From Pelagophyceae sp. CCMP2097 (taxonomy: Eukaryota > Sar > Pelagophyceae), in contig MU657504.1 of the NCBI GenBank assembly GCA_026770575.1, positions 26,602-56,152 of the forward strand: DNA of 29,551 nucleotides, in the 5' to 3' direction. The notes below the pieces were generated by a model. That model had not been told where the DNA came from and did no database searches. It saw nothing but the letters and a program-made list of their open reading frames with translations. The position numbers were made by a program, and so were the translations under genes. Numbering within the stretch: position 1 is the first letter of the stretch; every line of letters starts with the position of its first letter. This document shows, in pieces, positions 9,874 through 18,897 of this stretch.

Positions 9874-11119
9874 TCAGAGTCCGTCTTCGATTTCGTCTTG
9901 GAAGACGGAGCGCCACTCGAAGACGTAGAAGCAAAATCTCAGCGGGTCTTCGGCGCACCCGACGTGCACTTCGCCAGATGCGCCCAGGAACTCACCCGTG
10001 CCGCCCGTGATGGCCAGATTGCCAAACTCGAAGAAGTCGGCGCCCCCGAAGGTTTCAAAGTCGAAGAAGTCGGCGCCCGAGGCGTTGCGGAACACGCGGC
10101 CCTGCGCCGTCATCGAGCCCCGGCCGTGGAACGTGTCCGTCCAGGCGCACTCGTACTCCAACGCGTTTCCGTTCCCGGATACGATGACGCACTGGCCCTG
10201 CTCCACGCCGTCCACCAGAGCGTAAGGGCCCACCTCGTTTGACTCGTCGAAGCTCTCCGGGAAGAACATTTTGTGGCGGAAGACGACCAAGTCTCCAAAC
10301 GAGTCGCCCGCGGGGCCCGTGTATACGATCTTGTCGAGGCCTAAATGCGGCGGTGCGAGAAGGCCGAAAAGGAAAGGGGGTGGCTCACTGTCGGGGAGGT
10401 GGCTCACGAGGACGGTGAGGTTCTGCGTGGCGTTGCCGTCCGCGAGCGGGGCGTCGTCCCAGGAGACGGAGCACCACTCGAAGGTGTAGTCGCAGGACCA
10501 CGACTCTGGCAAGTCGAACTCTTCGCGGAGGCACCAGTAGCGCGCGGCGCCCGCCGCGCCCTCAAAGTCGCCCGTGCCGCCCGTGATGGCGACCTCGCCG
10601 GCGTCGAGGAAGGTCCAGTCGAAGGGGTACAGTCGAAGAGGGTCCGGGGGCGGCCGGGGCAGCTTGTATTCCCAGATGCCGCGGAGGCTCAGCGACCCCC
10701 GGCCCTCAAAGCCAAGCGTCCAAAAGCACTCCGACTCGCCCGCGACCTCGGTGACGCATTGGCCCGACTGCTCGCCGATCTCCTCGTTGTCCACGGACGC
10801 GTCGAAGCCGTCCGAGGCGTACACCGGGTTGCGCCAGACGGAAACGCTGCCGTACCAGTCCGCCTCCGGGTCCGCGCCCAAAGTCTCCAAGCGGTCTACG
10901 GGGGCGGCGGTGCGCGAAAAAGCGCCCGAGAAACGACGACGACGGCGCAAAGGCGGAGGACCCGGGTGGAGCGACGGCGCGCTCACTGCCTGGGTCGTTG
11001 CTCACGACGACTGTAAAGTTCTGCGTCTGGGCGGCGGCCACGGCGGTGATGAGGAGCGGGGCGGCGGCGGAGAACGTGGCGGGGCGAGGAGCCTCTGACT
11101 TGGATACGAAGATGAATAG
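9874..11119 (-). CDS. Secreted protein with two tandem allene-oxide-cyclase/dirigent-like barrels
   Basis: Exons read on the minus strand are about 11119-10987 (5' end unresolved), 10895-10389 and 10340-9874 (stop TGA at 9874-9876). Both introns (91 and 48 nt) start GTGAGC, end TAG and are in phase 1. Each half holds the same module: QNFTVVVS or QNLTVLVS strands before the intron, then a beta barrel with Q.GQCV......E.EC.WT..F.GRGS and the hallmark AITGGTGDFEGAAG or AITGGTGEFLGASG. That last motif is typical of allene oxide cyclase/dirigent barrels, which bind or steer small hydrophobic or phenolic compounds. Conserved cysteines, NAT/NLT glycosylation sequons and a hydrophobic segment (PLLITAVAAAQT) before the mature part indicate secretion. 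No in-frame ATG is visible before an upstream stop near 11140, so a further 5' exon is expected. Catalytic activity as an allene oxide cyclase cannot be claimed. Confidence 0.85.
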
Positions 11120-11536
11120 AGGCCGAACAAAAAAAAGGCTCTATGGGGCCATGTTCGGGCGTCACCAATTGAGTACGGCTCTGTGAGCCGCAGTCGGTGC
11201 CACCCTCACCCCACGCGGGTGAGCAGCCACGCCTGAGGAGCCACTCTCGACGTCGGAGAGGCCATTCTCGCCGTGCCGTCGCGTGCGTGCCGTGCGCGCG
11301 GAGAGACCCCGGGTGGCGCGCGCAGCGCCGAGGGGACGCGGTCCGTCGCCGTGCTGGCGCGCGGGGCTGCCGCCGACGACGCCGACCGGCGCCCGGTCCC
11401 GCCCACGCCGGCGCCACGCGAAGCTTCGGCGAGACCTGCGGTGGTTTTCTTTTAGCGAACGATAGGATTTTTTGAGTCGAGCGAAAACTGGCACTGCGAC
11501 GCCGGCGCGCCTTGAGCCGGTGCCGGGCCCGCGGCG
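11120..11536. other. Divergent intergenic region
   Basis: This lies between the unresolved 5' end of the barrel-protein gene (-) and the ATG of the SLC35C2-like gene (+). It should hold both promoters and probably the missing first exon of the barrel gene. An A tract (AAAAAAAA near 11129-11137) is present. Open frames here are arginine/alanine-rich on both strands, which fits frame shadows of GC-rich DNA, and I call none. Confidence 0.45.
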
Positions 11537-13292
11537 ATGGCGGGTGTCGCGCAGGCGCTCCACCTCGACACGCTAGGCGTTTACTCTGGCTCGCTGTGAG
11601 TCGCCACACCGATGCCGAGACGGTTCGGGTTTTCCGATGCGGCGCGGCGCCGGCGGCCTTGGGCAGTGCGCGGCGCAGGCTCGGCGTCGCGGCGGTGTGT
11701 CACGTATGCGTGGTCCTCGCGCGGCGGCTGCGGCCGCCGCCCAGAGCGTGGCTGCGGCTTCTCGAAGTGGCCACGCGCACGCTCGTCTGGTTTGCCATCT
11801 CCGTCAGTTTCACAGTCGTGAACAAGTACTTCCTCCTCTACTGGGACAGCGGCGGGCCGTGGAACCCCGCGTCCCGCAAAGTGCGAAGGCGGGTGCGTGT
11901 GAGGCCGTGCTAGGCACCTCGGCTTCCGATTTGCTTTGAGCACGACGACTGTGCACCTCATCGTCAAGTCCGTGCTCAGCAGCGCCACCGTGCGCATGCG
12001 CGGAAGGACGGGCTTCAAGGACAACCGATGCGGCAATCCCGCCCTCGACGCGCGCGCAAAGTACAGGTGAGTGCGCCGATCTGGTGATCGGAGAGACGTC
12101 CTTTGCCGCGGCAGGTACGCCATGCCGGCGGGCATTTGCACGGCGTTCGACATTGCGATGAGCAACGCCTCGCTCCTCTTCATCACCGTGTCGTTCTACA
12201 CTGTCGTCAAGTCGGGCTCGCTCGGCTGGACGTGCGCCTTGCCCCGTTTCGACTGCAAAGGCGTCCCTCACGCGCTGCGCCAGGCTCGTGTGGGCGATTC
12301 TGCTGGGGCTCGAGTCGTGCCAATTGGTCAAGTGCGGCATCGTCACACTCGTCGTCGCCGGCCTCGTGCTCGCCACAAAGGGCGCGTCTTCCTTGCATTC
12401 AAGGCGCCGAAAGGGAATCCGCAAAGACGCGCCACACGTAGGTGAGCGCGGCCAGCCGACGTTTTCGCCCGTGGGGTTCGCTTTGGTCAGCGGAGCGAGC
12501 TGCCTCGGCGGCTTGCGGTGGTGCCTCGCGCAGGCGCTGCAGCGCGCCGACGACGACTGCGCCCACGACGCAGTGCTCGTCGTGCAAAGCTGCGCCCGGC
12601 GAGGGAAACCCGTCGCAGGGACGAAAAGGGGCGGACCGAGTCGTGAGCGGCATCGCAGAGCGGAGGAGAGACCCTCGCATCGTGGCTGCCCTGCGCGAAT
12701 CAGCCCGACCGCCTTTGGACCGTGGTGATCCCGACCACCTTTAGACCGTCCGTTGTTTCTCCAGGTCTCGCACATCACGCCGTCGGGCGTCGTGGCACTG
12801 TTGCCTGTGGCGCTCTTCTTCGAATTCGAAGCGCTGGCGGACTGGTGCTCCGCGACGCCCGCCGCCGGCGTCCGCGACGCGGCGCTCATCGCGCTCCTCG
12901 GCGGCATCCTGGGTTACGTCATGCTCTTGGTAGAGGTGGATCTCCTCCGCTGTACGTCGTCGCTTACCCTCGCAGTCTTCGGCGCCGTCAAGGAGATGGC
13001 CCAGATCGCGCTGGCCTCGGCGACGTTTGGCGACCGCCTCTCCCCGAACTCCCTGGCCGGCCTGGGCGTCGTCATCGGCGCGAGCGCGCTCTACGCGCTC
13101 GAGCGCGCCGCCGCGCGCCGCGCCGACGGCGACGAGGCGCAGGCGTACGAGCCCGTGGGCGCGCGCGACGACGACGACAGCGACGCGGTTCAAAGCGCGC
13201 GGGATACCGCCGACGAAAGCGCGGGCGTCGAGCTCACCGACAATATGAGCACGTTGGCGCGAAGCCCCAAGACACCCGACATCGTATGGTGA
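11537..13292 (+). CDS. SLC35C2: SLC35C2-like nucleotide-sugar/triose-phosphate-translocator family membrane protein, six exons
   Basis: Exons are 11537-11595, 11679 to about 11857, 11941-12066, 12115-12231, 12284 to about 12581 and 12765-13292. The junctions at 12066/12115 (phase 2) and 12231/12284 (phase 2) are firm. The donors near 11857 and 12581 are the best phase-compatible choices, and exon 5 may hide another intron around 12390-12450. Diagnostic segments in order: VWFAISVSFTVVNKYFL (first span), TTVHLIVKSVL, FDIAMSNASLLFITVSFYTV followed by VKSGS (the SLC35C2 signature), LVWAILLGLE, and VGFALVSGASCLGGLRW. The final exon has further spans (GVVALLPVALFFEF, ALIALLGGILGYVMLLVEV). The C-terminal tail (ARDDDDSDAVQSARDTADES) is acidic and presumably cytosolic. 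Relatives sit in the Golgi/secretory pathway and affect fucosylation; the substrate here is unknown. The family call is strong. Confidence 0.88.
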
Positions 13293-13764
13293 CTAACGCG
13301 AGACCGGAAGCGATGCAGCTCCGGGGGCACGCCTCGCTTCGAGGCGCGCGGGGCCGCGGCTCGCTTCGAGGCGCGCGGGTCCGCGGCTCGCTTCGAGGCC
13401 CGCGCCCAAGAGCCTCGCGACTGGCTGCTGCGCGCGAGGCCCCGGGGGACGCCGACGCCGCGCGTCTCCCCTGCGACCCCCGGTGCCGCCGCGCGGTCCG
13501 CCGCCGCGCGCGTCGCCGCGGAGCACGTTCCACGGCGGTTTCCACGGCCACACCGGTCGTGAGACAATCGCCGAGTTGGCTGCCGAGCTCGAGCGCTCCT
13601 TTATTGCTCGTTCAAAACAAAAAACTCGCAACCGAAGCCCGCGCAGGGAGCGAGTCTGGGTGCTCCTCCACGGGCGGCCGGCGTCTCGCTTCGGGCCCGC
13701 AGCGCAGCCTGCGCGCGCGAGGGCGGTCCCCGCGGATTTTTGCCGCGCCGGCGCGCCGGCCGCG
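13293..13764. other. Intergenic, contains a 27-bp tandem repeat
   Basis: 3' flank of the transporter gene and 5' flank of the next plus-strand gene. Apart from the 27-bp repeat at 13334-13408 I see only GC-rich sequence with short arginine-rich frames on both strands. The A-rich spot CAAAACAAAAAACTCG near 13612-13627 breaks the GC-rich context and may belong to a 3' processing region. Confidence 0.45.
13334..13408. repeat. 27-bp tandem repeat, 2.7 copies
   Basis: Unit TCGCTTCGAGGCGCGCGGGG plus CCGCGGC occurs at 13334-13360, again with one change at 13361-13387, and in a partial, diverged third copy from 13388. It lies just 3' of the transporter stop codon, so it would be in the 3' UTR or spacer. 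Confidence 0.85.
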
Positions 13765-14806
13765 ATGCCCGCGGAACCGGGCCCGGGCGAGACGCCGTCG
13801 GCGGCGATCCTCGAGGGCGCCTACAACCAGACGTACCTGATCCGGACGAGCGACGACGTGCGCGAGCACGGCGGCAACGGCAAGGAGGCCGAGAGTATAC
13901 CTACCCATGAACCGGCGTCTTACATGAGACGGGTGGCCCTTTTCGACGCGCCGCCGCGCCTCGCCCGGCGGCCCCGGCGTGGCCGGCGCGCGCCGTGGCC
14001 TTACCGCCGTCCGTCGCATGGCGCCCGACGGCGTTCGCAGGCGACGACGAGGCGGAGTACCAGGAGCGGCGAGTCCTCTTCCGGTGCGGTAACTGGTGCT
14101 ACACCGGGCACGTCACGCTCGAGAGCGCCAAGATCTCCCTGCCAGAGCTGCCGCGCGTCATCCCGGCGCTGCAGCGCCAGCAGAACCGCCTCCACTTTTA
14201 CTGCAACGCGTCCACCGTGCCGCACGAGTCCAGCTTCAAAGCGTCTGTCGCGGCGTCCACCGCAAGCCACGCGGACCGCCGGGGCCGCCGCACGCGGGGC
14301 CGAGGCCGAGCCGGACCGTGCGGCCCCGACGCTCGGAGACGGCGGCTGAATTCATGGGACTTTATTGCGGAGATTTGGGCAAGCGGGCGGATCGCGCCTT
14401 TGGATCCGAGGCGCATTGCGTGCACGCGCCCCGGCGTCACCTTGCGGTTGTAGGCCCATGGAGTACCTCGCGGCGGCTGCAGAATTCGCGGCGGGCGAAC
14501 TTTCCGTGCGTCCGCCGTCTCCGGGCCGGCTTTTCAAAGAGGCCGGGCGTCTTCCCGACGCATGCAGCGACGAGGGGCGCCCTCGTCGCATAATCCCCGG
14601 GGGGGGCCCACGGAGAGTCGCCGTATCGACGCTGGCGTTTTCCGGTTTTCCGCGGCGGCGTCAGACGTCCCGTCGACCGACGTCCCTCGCAGGCGGACCA
14701 CGTGCACCGCGAGCTGGAGAAGTGGGGCCAGGTCTACTCGTGGATGGAGAGCGAGCCGCAGCACATCTATTTTGAGCTGCAGGCCGCCCCCGCCGAGTGC
14801 ACGTAG
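13765..14806 (+). CDS. Unrecognised protein, module A only, four exons
   Basis: Exons are 13765-13894, 14041-14242, 14454-14505 and 14693-14806. All splice phases agree (1, 2, 0), giving about 165 residues. The start ATG (MPAEPGPGETPSAAILEGAY) follows a GC-rich leader. The core is a module, here called A: NQTYLIRT, then VLFRCGNWCYTGHV, SLPELPRVIPALQRQQNRLH, FYCNAS, a short helix PMEYLAAAAEF, and a C-terminus with HIYFELQAAPAECT. The same module, with the same intron before PM(E/K)YLA absent, recurs in the next gene (15490-15782), which places the two as tandem duplicates. I do not recognise the family. Paired Trp-Cys-Tyr and the QQ.RL...C.AS motif are its best landmarks. The downstream module B begins only about 130 bases later, and I found no phase-compatible splice joining them, so I treat them as separate genes; a broken single gene is the alternative. 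Confidence 0.65.
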
Positions 14807-14934
14807 CCGCGCCTCGGGCAACCAAGACTCTCGCAGAAGAGTGATGCCGAGTCGCGAGCGGCAGAGGCTGCACGCCGGGGGGAGACGCTCATTTTGGCCG
14901 GCGTGCGCGAAAGATTCAATGTCGTAATGTAGGC

Positions 14935-16841
14935 ATGGAGGGTATCGCGCTTGCTGCCACCAAGACGTACGCCCGCGGGCTCGTCATCATCACAGTCTAC
15001 CACGAGGGCGCGCTCTACGTCGTCATACAGGTCCGTGCCGCATCCGCGTTGCGAGGGGAGGAAGAGCGCGTCGCTTCTTGCACGTGAGACACGCGCATTC
15101 CTAGGACGGCGAGGGCGACCAGCCGCTCCTCGATGTAAAGTTTCCAGACGTCTCGCAGCCGGGCCAGGGCGCGCACCTCGCCTCCTACGCGCAGCCCGAC
15201 GACGGCGAGTGGTCCTGCCCGGGGGGGGGCGCCAGAGGGCCGCTTTCAGCCGGAGGACCGCTCGCTACCGGCGGCATCCGCGACTTTGGAAATAGGCAAG
15301 AAGCGGCTCTTCGAGGCGACGAAGCTGACGCTGTGGCACTCGCTGACGGACGCGGCGGACACCGTCGTCCGCGCGGCGCCGGCGGCGGCCGTGAAGACAG
15401 CGGATTTGTCGACGGACTCGTACGTCCAGATGTATACTATCCTAAAGGCCACCGACGACGGGTCGGCGGGCGCGGACAACGCGCACCACGACGTGCTCTT
15501 CCGCTTCGGGTCGTGGTGCTACTCTGGCAGCGTGCAGCTCACGCCTCTCATCGACCTCGCGGACCTGCCACACCTCATCCCAGCGCTGCGCGTCCAGCAG
15601 TCGCGCTTGGACTTCATCTGCGACGCCTCGCGCATGCCCACGCACTCGCCCTTTGCAAAGCCCATGAAATATCTCGCGGAGATTACGCCCGTCCTGGAGC
15701 GCGAGCTGATCAACGCCGAGGCGGTGCTGCGCAAGCTGCTGGGCAAGTTCAGCGCCATGGAGGTCGGCAACTCGCTCCAGTCGTGGCTTGACGGCGACGC
15801 GCATGGCTCGTTCTTCGAGCGAGCGCCCGCGTCTCACGAACAAAAGACGCCGCGAGGCCCTCTTCGAGAGCAATCCCGAAAGGATCGCAAGATGGCGCCG
15901 TTTGGAAACGGACGTCGGGGGCCATCGATGCATTGCCTCGGGGTGTCGATGCCGCTCGATTTTGCTTCCTCGTAGGTTTCAGCTCGTCTTTGACAAAGAG
16001 ATGGAAAAGGCGTTTAAGAACGTGGACCTCGTGGCTTCAAAGTGCTACACGCCGTCGGGCGTCGTCGTCGTGGCCATCTTTTACCAGTCTACGCTCTACG
16101 TCGTCCTCAGCGAGACGGCGGGCGAGCAGCCTTTGCTCGACTCGCGCTTCCCCGACGTGAGCAGCAAGGGCCGCGGCTACCTCGTCGCGTCGTACGCCCA
16201 GGGCGTGCCCGAGTGGCCGCAGCTACGCAAGGTGAGCATCTGGCAGACGGCGGCGGCGATGAAGGCGGAGATCGACGCGGCGACGGCGGCCCAGGGCGCA
16301 AAGGGCGCCGAGGCCCCGGCGACGCCGGCCGCGCCCAAGCCGTCGCCGTCGGCGGCGGCGCCGGCCAAGGACGACGACGATGCCGTGGCGCGACCGCGGG
16401 CGTCGGCGTCGCCGACGGCCCGGGCGGCGCGGTCGCCGACGGCCAAGGCGACGCCCGAGGACGACGTCGAGTCTCGGTCGCCGTTCTCGCTGCAGGCGCA
16501 GGCGATCCACGACCCGGCGTTCCAGGCGAAGCGGGAGCAGGACCGCAAGGAGTCTGGCGACGCGCCCCCGGACCGCACGTCGGAACTGCTCCAGGCGCAG
16601 CCGAAGAAGAAAAACCCGCTCCTCGCCGCGCTCCAGCCCATGAACCGCGCAAAGGTCGCCGCGCCGCACCACGTCCCGCCCGTCCAGGGCCTCGGTGCCA
16701 ACCTCGCAAAGGTGCGTTGCTCGCGCGACGCGCCTCGAGGCCCGCACATTTGCCCGCTAGGTCCGCGCGCAGCTCGGCGCCGCCGGCGAGGCGCCCTGGG
16801 ACGAGTTTGGCCGGCCCAAGGTCCAGGGCTTTAAGAAGTAG
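14935..16841 (+). CDS. Unrecognised two-module protein (B-A-B), tandem paralogue of the preceding gene
   Basis: Exons are 14935-15030, 15105 to about 15210 (end uncertain), roughly 15290-15782, 15976-16711 and 16761-16841. Module B1 reads TKTYARGLVIITVYHEGALY, then GDQPLLDVKFPDVS and LASYAQ. Module A2 reads VLFRFGSWCYSGSV, LPHLIPALRVQQSRLDFICD and KPMKYLAE. Module B2 reads SKCYTPSGVVVVAIFYQSTL, then GEQPLLDSRFPDVS, LASYAQ-like VASYAQ and KVSIWQTAA, matching KLTLWHSLT after B1. An Ala/Pro/Ser-rich linker follows, then a conserved-looking tail (NPLLAALQPMNRAKV, EAPWDEFGRPKVQGFKK). The last intron (GTGCGT to CTAG) and the one at 15783-15975 have matching phases. Between B1 and A2 the frame changes near a run of nine G at 15221-15229; either an undetected intron or an assembly indel explains this. 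Function is unknown. Confidence 0.6.
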
Positions 16842-17627
16842 GCACCGCGGGGAGACGCCGCGCCACGCCCGCGCGCCTTGAGGCGCCGCCGGCCGCGGCG
16901 GCCGCGCCGGCATCTCCAAGGACGCCCGCCGCAGACCAGGCCCAAGCACGCATCCGGGGGCCCGGCGACGTGAAGCAGCACGGTGCCACCCGAGGTGGAC
17001 CAGTGATAAGGTACTCCTGCTGAGACTCAAGGTGGACCAATGATAAGGTACTCCTGGTGAGCCTGAAACGCAAGCGACGCGGCCCAGAGTACAACGGAGC
17101 GCATGGCCGTGGGCAGCGGGACGAGCCACGTGTTAGCACCCGGCGCCAAATGACCTTGACTAGTGTACAAGGGGGGTGTTGCATTTTCAATTTCGCCGGC
17201 GACGGCCCGAGTTACGCGTTCTATCCCGGGCGTTTGATTGAGTTGGGGGAAATTGGTGGCGGGGAATCGAGTGGTCGCTTTTTTTTCGCGCGAATCGCGC
17301 TCCTTGGCGCCGATTCTGAAAAGAAATCGCCATAATTGAGCCTTGCGGGCTTTTGAGCGGCTCTTTCGGCGCCCCGGACACGCGGCAGTCTTTACCCGGC
17401 CTACCCGGGAGACGCCCGTACGAGATACCCTATTTTTTAGGCTGCTGCATGCCCAGTTGTAGATTCGGTTGTGTCCTCAATAAGGGATTTGTTAGAATTG
17501 ATGAGGGCATTAAAAATATTTATTGAGATATTTTCGGTTTCGGTTTCGGTGTGTGTTTATGTAAATCCGAAGTCGGGGCGGATAAGCCGTGCCACGGGCC
17601 GTATGCGCACGCTTCCACCTCGAGGTG
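16842..17627. other. Noncoding stretch after the B-A-B gene
   Basis: No defensible gene. It contains a 37-bp-period direct repeat (16994-17061), then progressively lower GC with homopolymer runs (T8 near 17280) and a (TTTCGG)3 patch near 17530-17550. Frames on both strands are short and lack splice or homology support. Confidence 0.5.
16994..17061. repeat. Direct repeat, 31-bp unit at 37-bp period
   Basis: GGTGGACCAGTGATAAGGTA plus CTCCTGCTGAG (16994-17024) recurs at 17031-17061 with two substitutions. Two copies separated by 6 bases. No coding role is apparent. Confidence 0.9.
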
Positions 17628-17637
17628 NNNNNNNNNN
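17628..17637. other. Assembly gap (10 N)
   Basis: Ten consecutive N bases mark a scaffold join or unresolved sequence. The sequence on the two sides may not be truly adjacent, and the real gap length may differ from ten. Confidence 0.99.
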
Positions 17638-18290
17638 TTTGGGTCCATAGGAGCCCCCGCTCGTCGCGCGACGACTCACCCATGTTGTCGCTTAAATCCT
17701 GCATTTTCACCCCACCTCATAGGCAAAGCTCCTTTAGCCCGCTGTTCAGTCGTGTGCGGGACGACCCAACCGAGGACATAACACAAAAAGTTTGCGAACA
17801 GGCGCATTGCCGCGGCGACCATCCATCGTATCACTCCGACTGATACGATGATGGGCCACCCATAACCCGCGTTTCAGCGAAGGATTGAAGGCGCAGCGTC
17901 CGTCCTTGGGTCATGGCCGATGTGCCCACCGCGCATCCCCTCGGATTGGCGGGGCCTACGGGCCAAACCGCGGCGATTTCCATTTCGGTGCCAGCGAGCG
18001 TGCCCAGACGCCCAAAAGCGCCTGACCCCATATCTTTTTTGGCAGGAGAGGCCTCGGAAGTGCCTGCGAGCGCCTGCCACGCTGGACGGCCGATTGCGAC
18101 CGCGCGCGGGAAACTATAACCCCCAATGGCCGTTTTTGACCCGTTTTTGCTAACTTTTCTCACAGGTCGCAAAACTCGCCGGAGATCGCGCGAGCGCGTT
18201 CCCTGGGTCGAATATAGTCAAATCACCTCAGAGGCCTAAGTTTGGCGACCATCGTCGCGCCCTTTCCATAAAGCAACACCCCCGTCGTGC
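17638..18290. other. Noncoding, moderate GC, unassigned
   Basis: Open frames of 68 to 113 residues occur on both strands between 17831 and 18172, but none has family features or splice partners. The regular, low-bias sequence here could be a repeat element present elsewhere in the genome; that cannot be judged from one window. Nothing further identified. Confidence 0.4.
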
Positions 18291-18301
18291 CAGTACACTC
18301 G

Positions 18302-18333
18302 GTTACGGTTCAGTTCCCGTCTGGACCATTGTG
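18302..18333 (+). other. tRNA 3'-half-like sequence (T-arm plus CCA)
   Basis: GGTTCAGTTCCCGTCTGGACCA resembles a tRNA T-arm followed by an acceptor strand and CCA. A 4-bp stem (ACGG/CCGT) with an 8-base loop can form. No matching 5' acceptor strand is visible upstream, so this is at best a tRNA fragment or tRNA-derived repeat. Confidence 0.35.
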
Positions 18334-18390
18334 ACATCACCTTCAGAGAGACGTTTCGTTCCCTCGCTAGCGAGTGCGTTCGTTGCCTGT

Positions 18391-18480
18391 ACTCAAAGGT
18401 ATTAGGTCTACTGCGTCTATTAACAGCGTGTGTAAAAATGGTTTTACACGAGGTCGCCGGTTCGAGCCCGGCTTTGAGTA
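18391..18480 (+). other. tRNA-like sequence with perfect acceptor and T arms but noncanonical middle
   Basis: ACTCAAA (18391-18397) pairs perfectly with TTTGAGT (18473-18479), followed by A as discriminator base. Immediately before the 3' strand is a perfect T-arm: GCCGG, TTCGAGC, CCGGC (18456-18472), which also fits the internal B box of RNA polymerase III genes. The sequence between holds a strong 8-bp hairpin (GTGTAAAA/TTTTACAC) and does not fold into normal D and anticodon arms; no anticodon can be assigned. A tRNA pseudogene, a tRNA with an insertion, or a tRNA-derived SINE head are the options. Confidence 0.5.
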
Positions 18481-18520
18481 TAAAATAAAATTCGGAAAAA
18501 TGCCAGCAAGTGAAATGAAT

Positions 18521-18552
18521 GTACGCCGGTTCAAATCCGGGTCTGGGTACCA
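18521..18552 (+). other. tRNA 3'-half-like sequence (T-arm plus CCA)
   Basis: CCGG, TTCAAAT, CCGG (18526-18540) forms a 4-bp T-stem with a canonical 7-base T-loop, followed by TCTGGGTACCA, which looks like acceptor strand, discriminator and encoded CCA. No complementary 5' acceptor strand lies upstream at tRNA distance. It is the third such fragment within 250 bases. Confidence 0.4.
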
Positions 18553-18735
18553 AAAAAACTCAATAAGAATGGGATATGTTTATATACACTTTTCTCAACT
18601 GGCTCCTGGCACTGGGACCGGAAATCCCTTTTGCCAGGGCATACGTCAGTGGCAGATGGTGTCATATTTTCATGTCAACAGCCGCTCCTCTGGATGCGCA
18701 GTCTCGACTGCTACCTTGGATCAAGTGGTTTTTCA

Positions 18736-18897
18736 CCCCCCTTAGCGTACACGCTACGCCTAGGTGCGCTTTCTCGAAGCGCGGCGTCCTTTGCCCTTGG
18801 AAACCGTTCGGTCTCTGAGGCTCCTTGTTTGACTCTGCTCGTCCGCGCCCTGCTCGTCCACGACACGCGTCGCGTAAGCTTCCCCCCTTAGCGTACA
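18736..18897. repeat. 16-bp direct repeat pair, 146 bp apart
   Basis: CCCCCCTTAGCGTACA occurs at 18736-18751 and at 18882-18897 in the same orientation, bounding a 130-base segment that ends in a CG-rich, TCGC-containing stretch. The pair could bound a small insertion (target duplication or short terminal direct repeats) or be two units of a longer satellite. Confidence 0.7.

Noticed and set aside
966..11578. Shared AQALHLD peptide (and about 20 similar bases) in the first gene and at the start of the transporter gene.
   Set aside because: The match is short, in GC-rich alanine/leucine codons, and does not extend; chance is the simplest explanation.
17530..17550. (TTTCGG)3 as a telomere-like repeat.
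   Set aside because: Only three units, not a known telomere motif (TTAGGG or TTTAGGG expected for algae), and internal.
17831..18172. Possible 113-residue minus-strand protein next to the assembly gap.
   Set aside because: No recognisable domain, an overlapping plus-strand frame of similar quality, and a repeat-like setting. Not enough to call a gene.
18236..18553. 105-residue minus-strand protein with RPGFEPA and KAGLEPATSC motifs.
   Set aside because: These peptides are typical artefacts of translating the antisense of tRNA T-arms, so the DNA was interpreted as tRNA-like instead.
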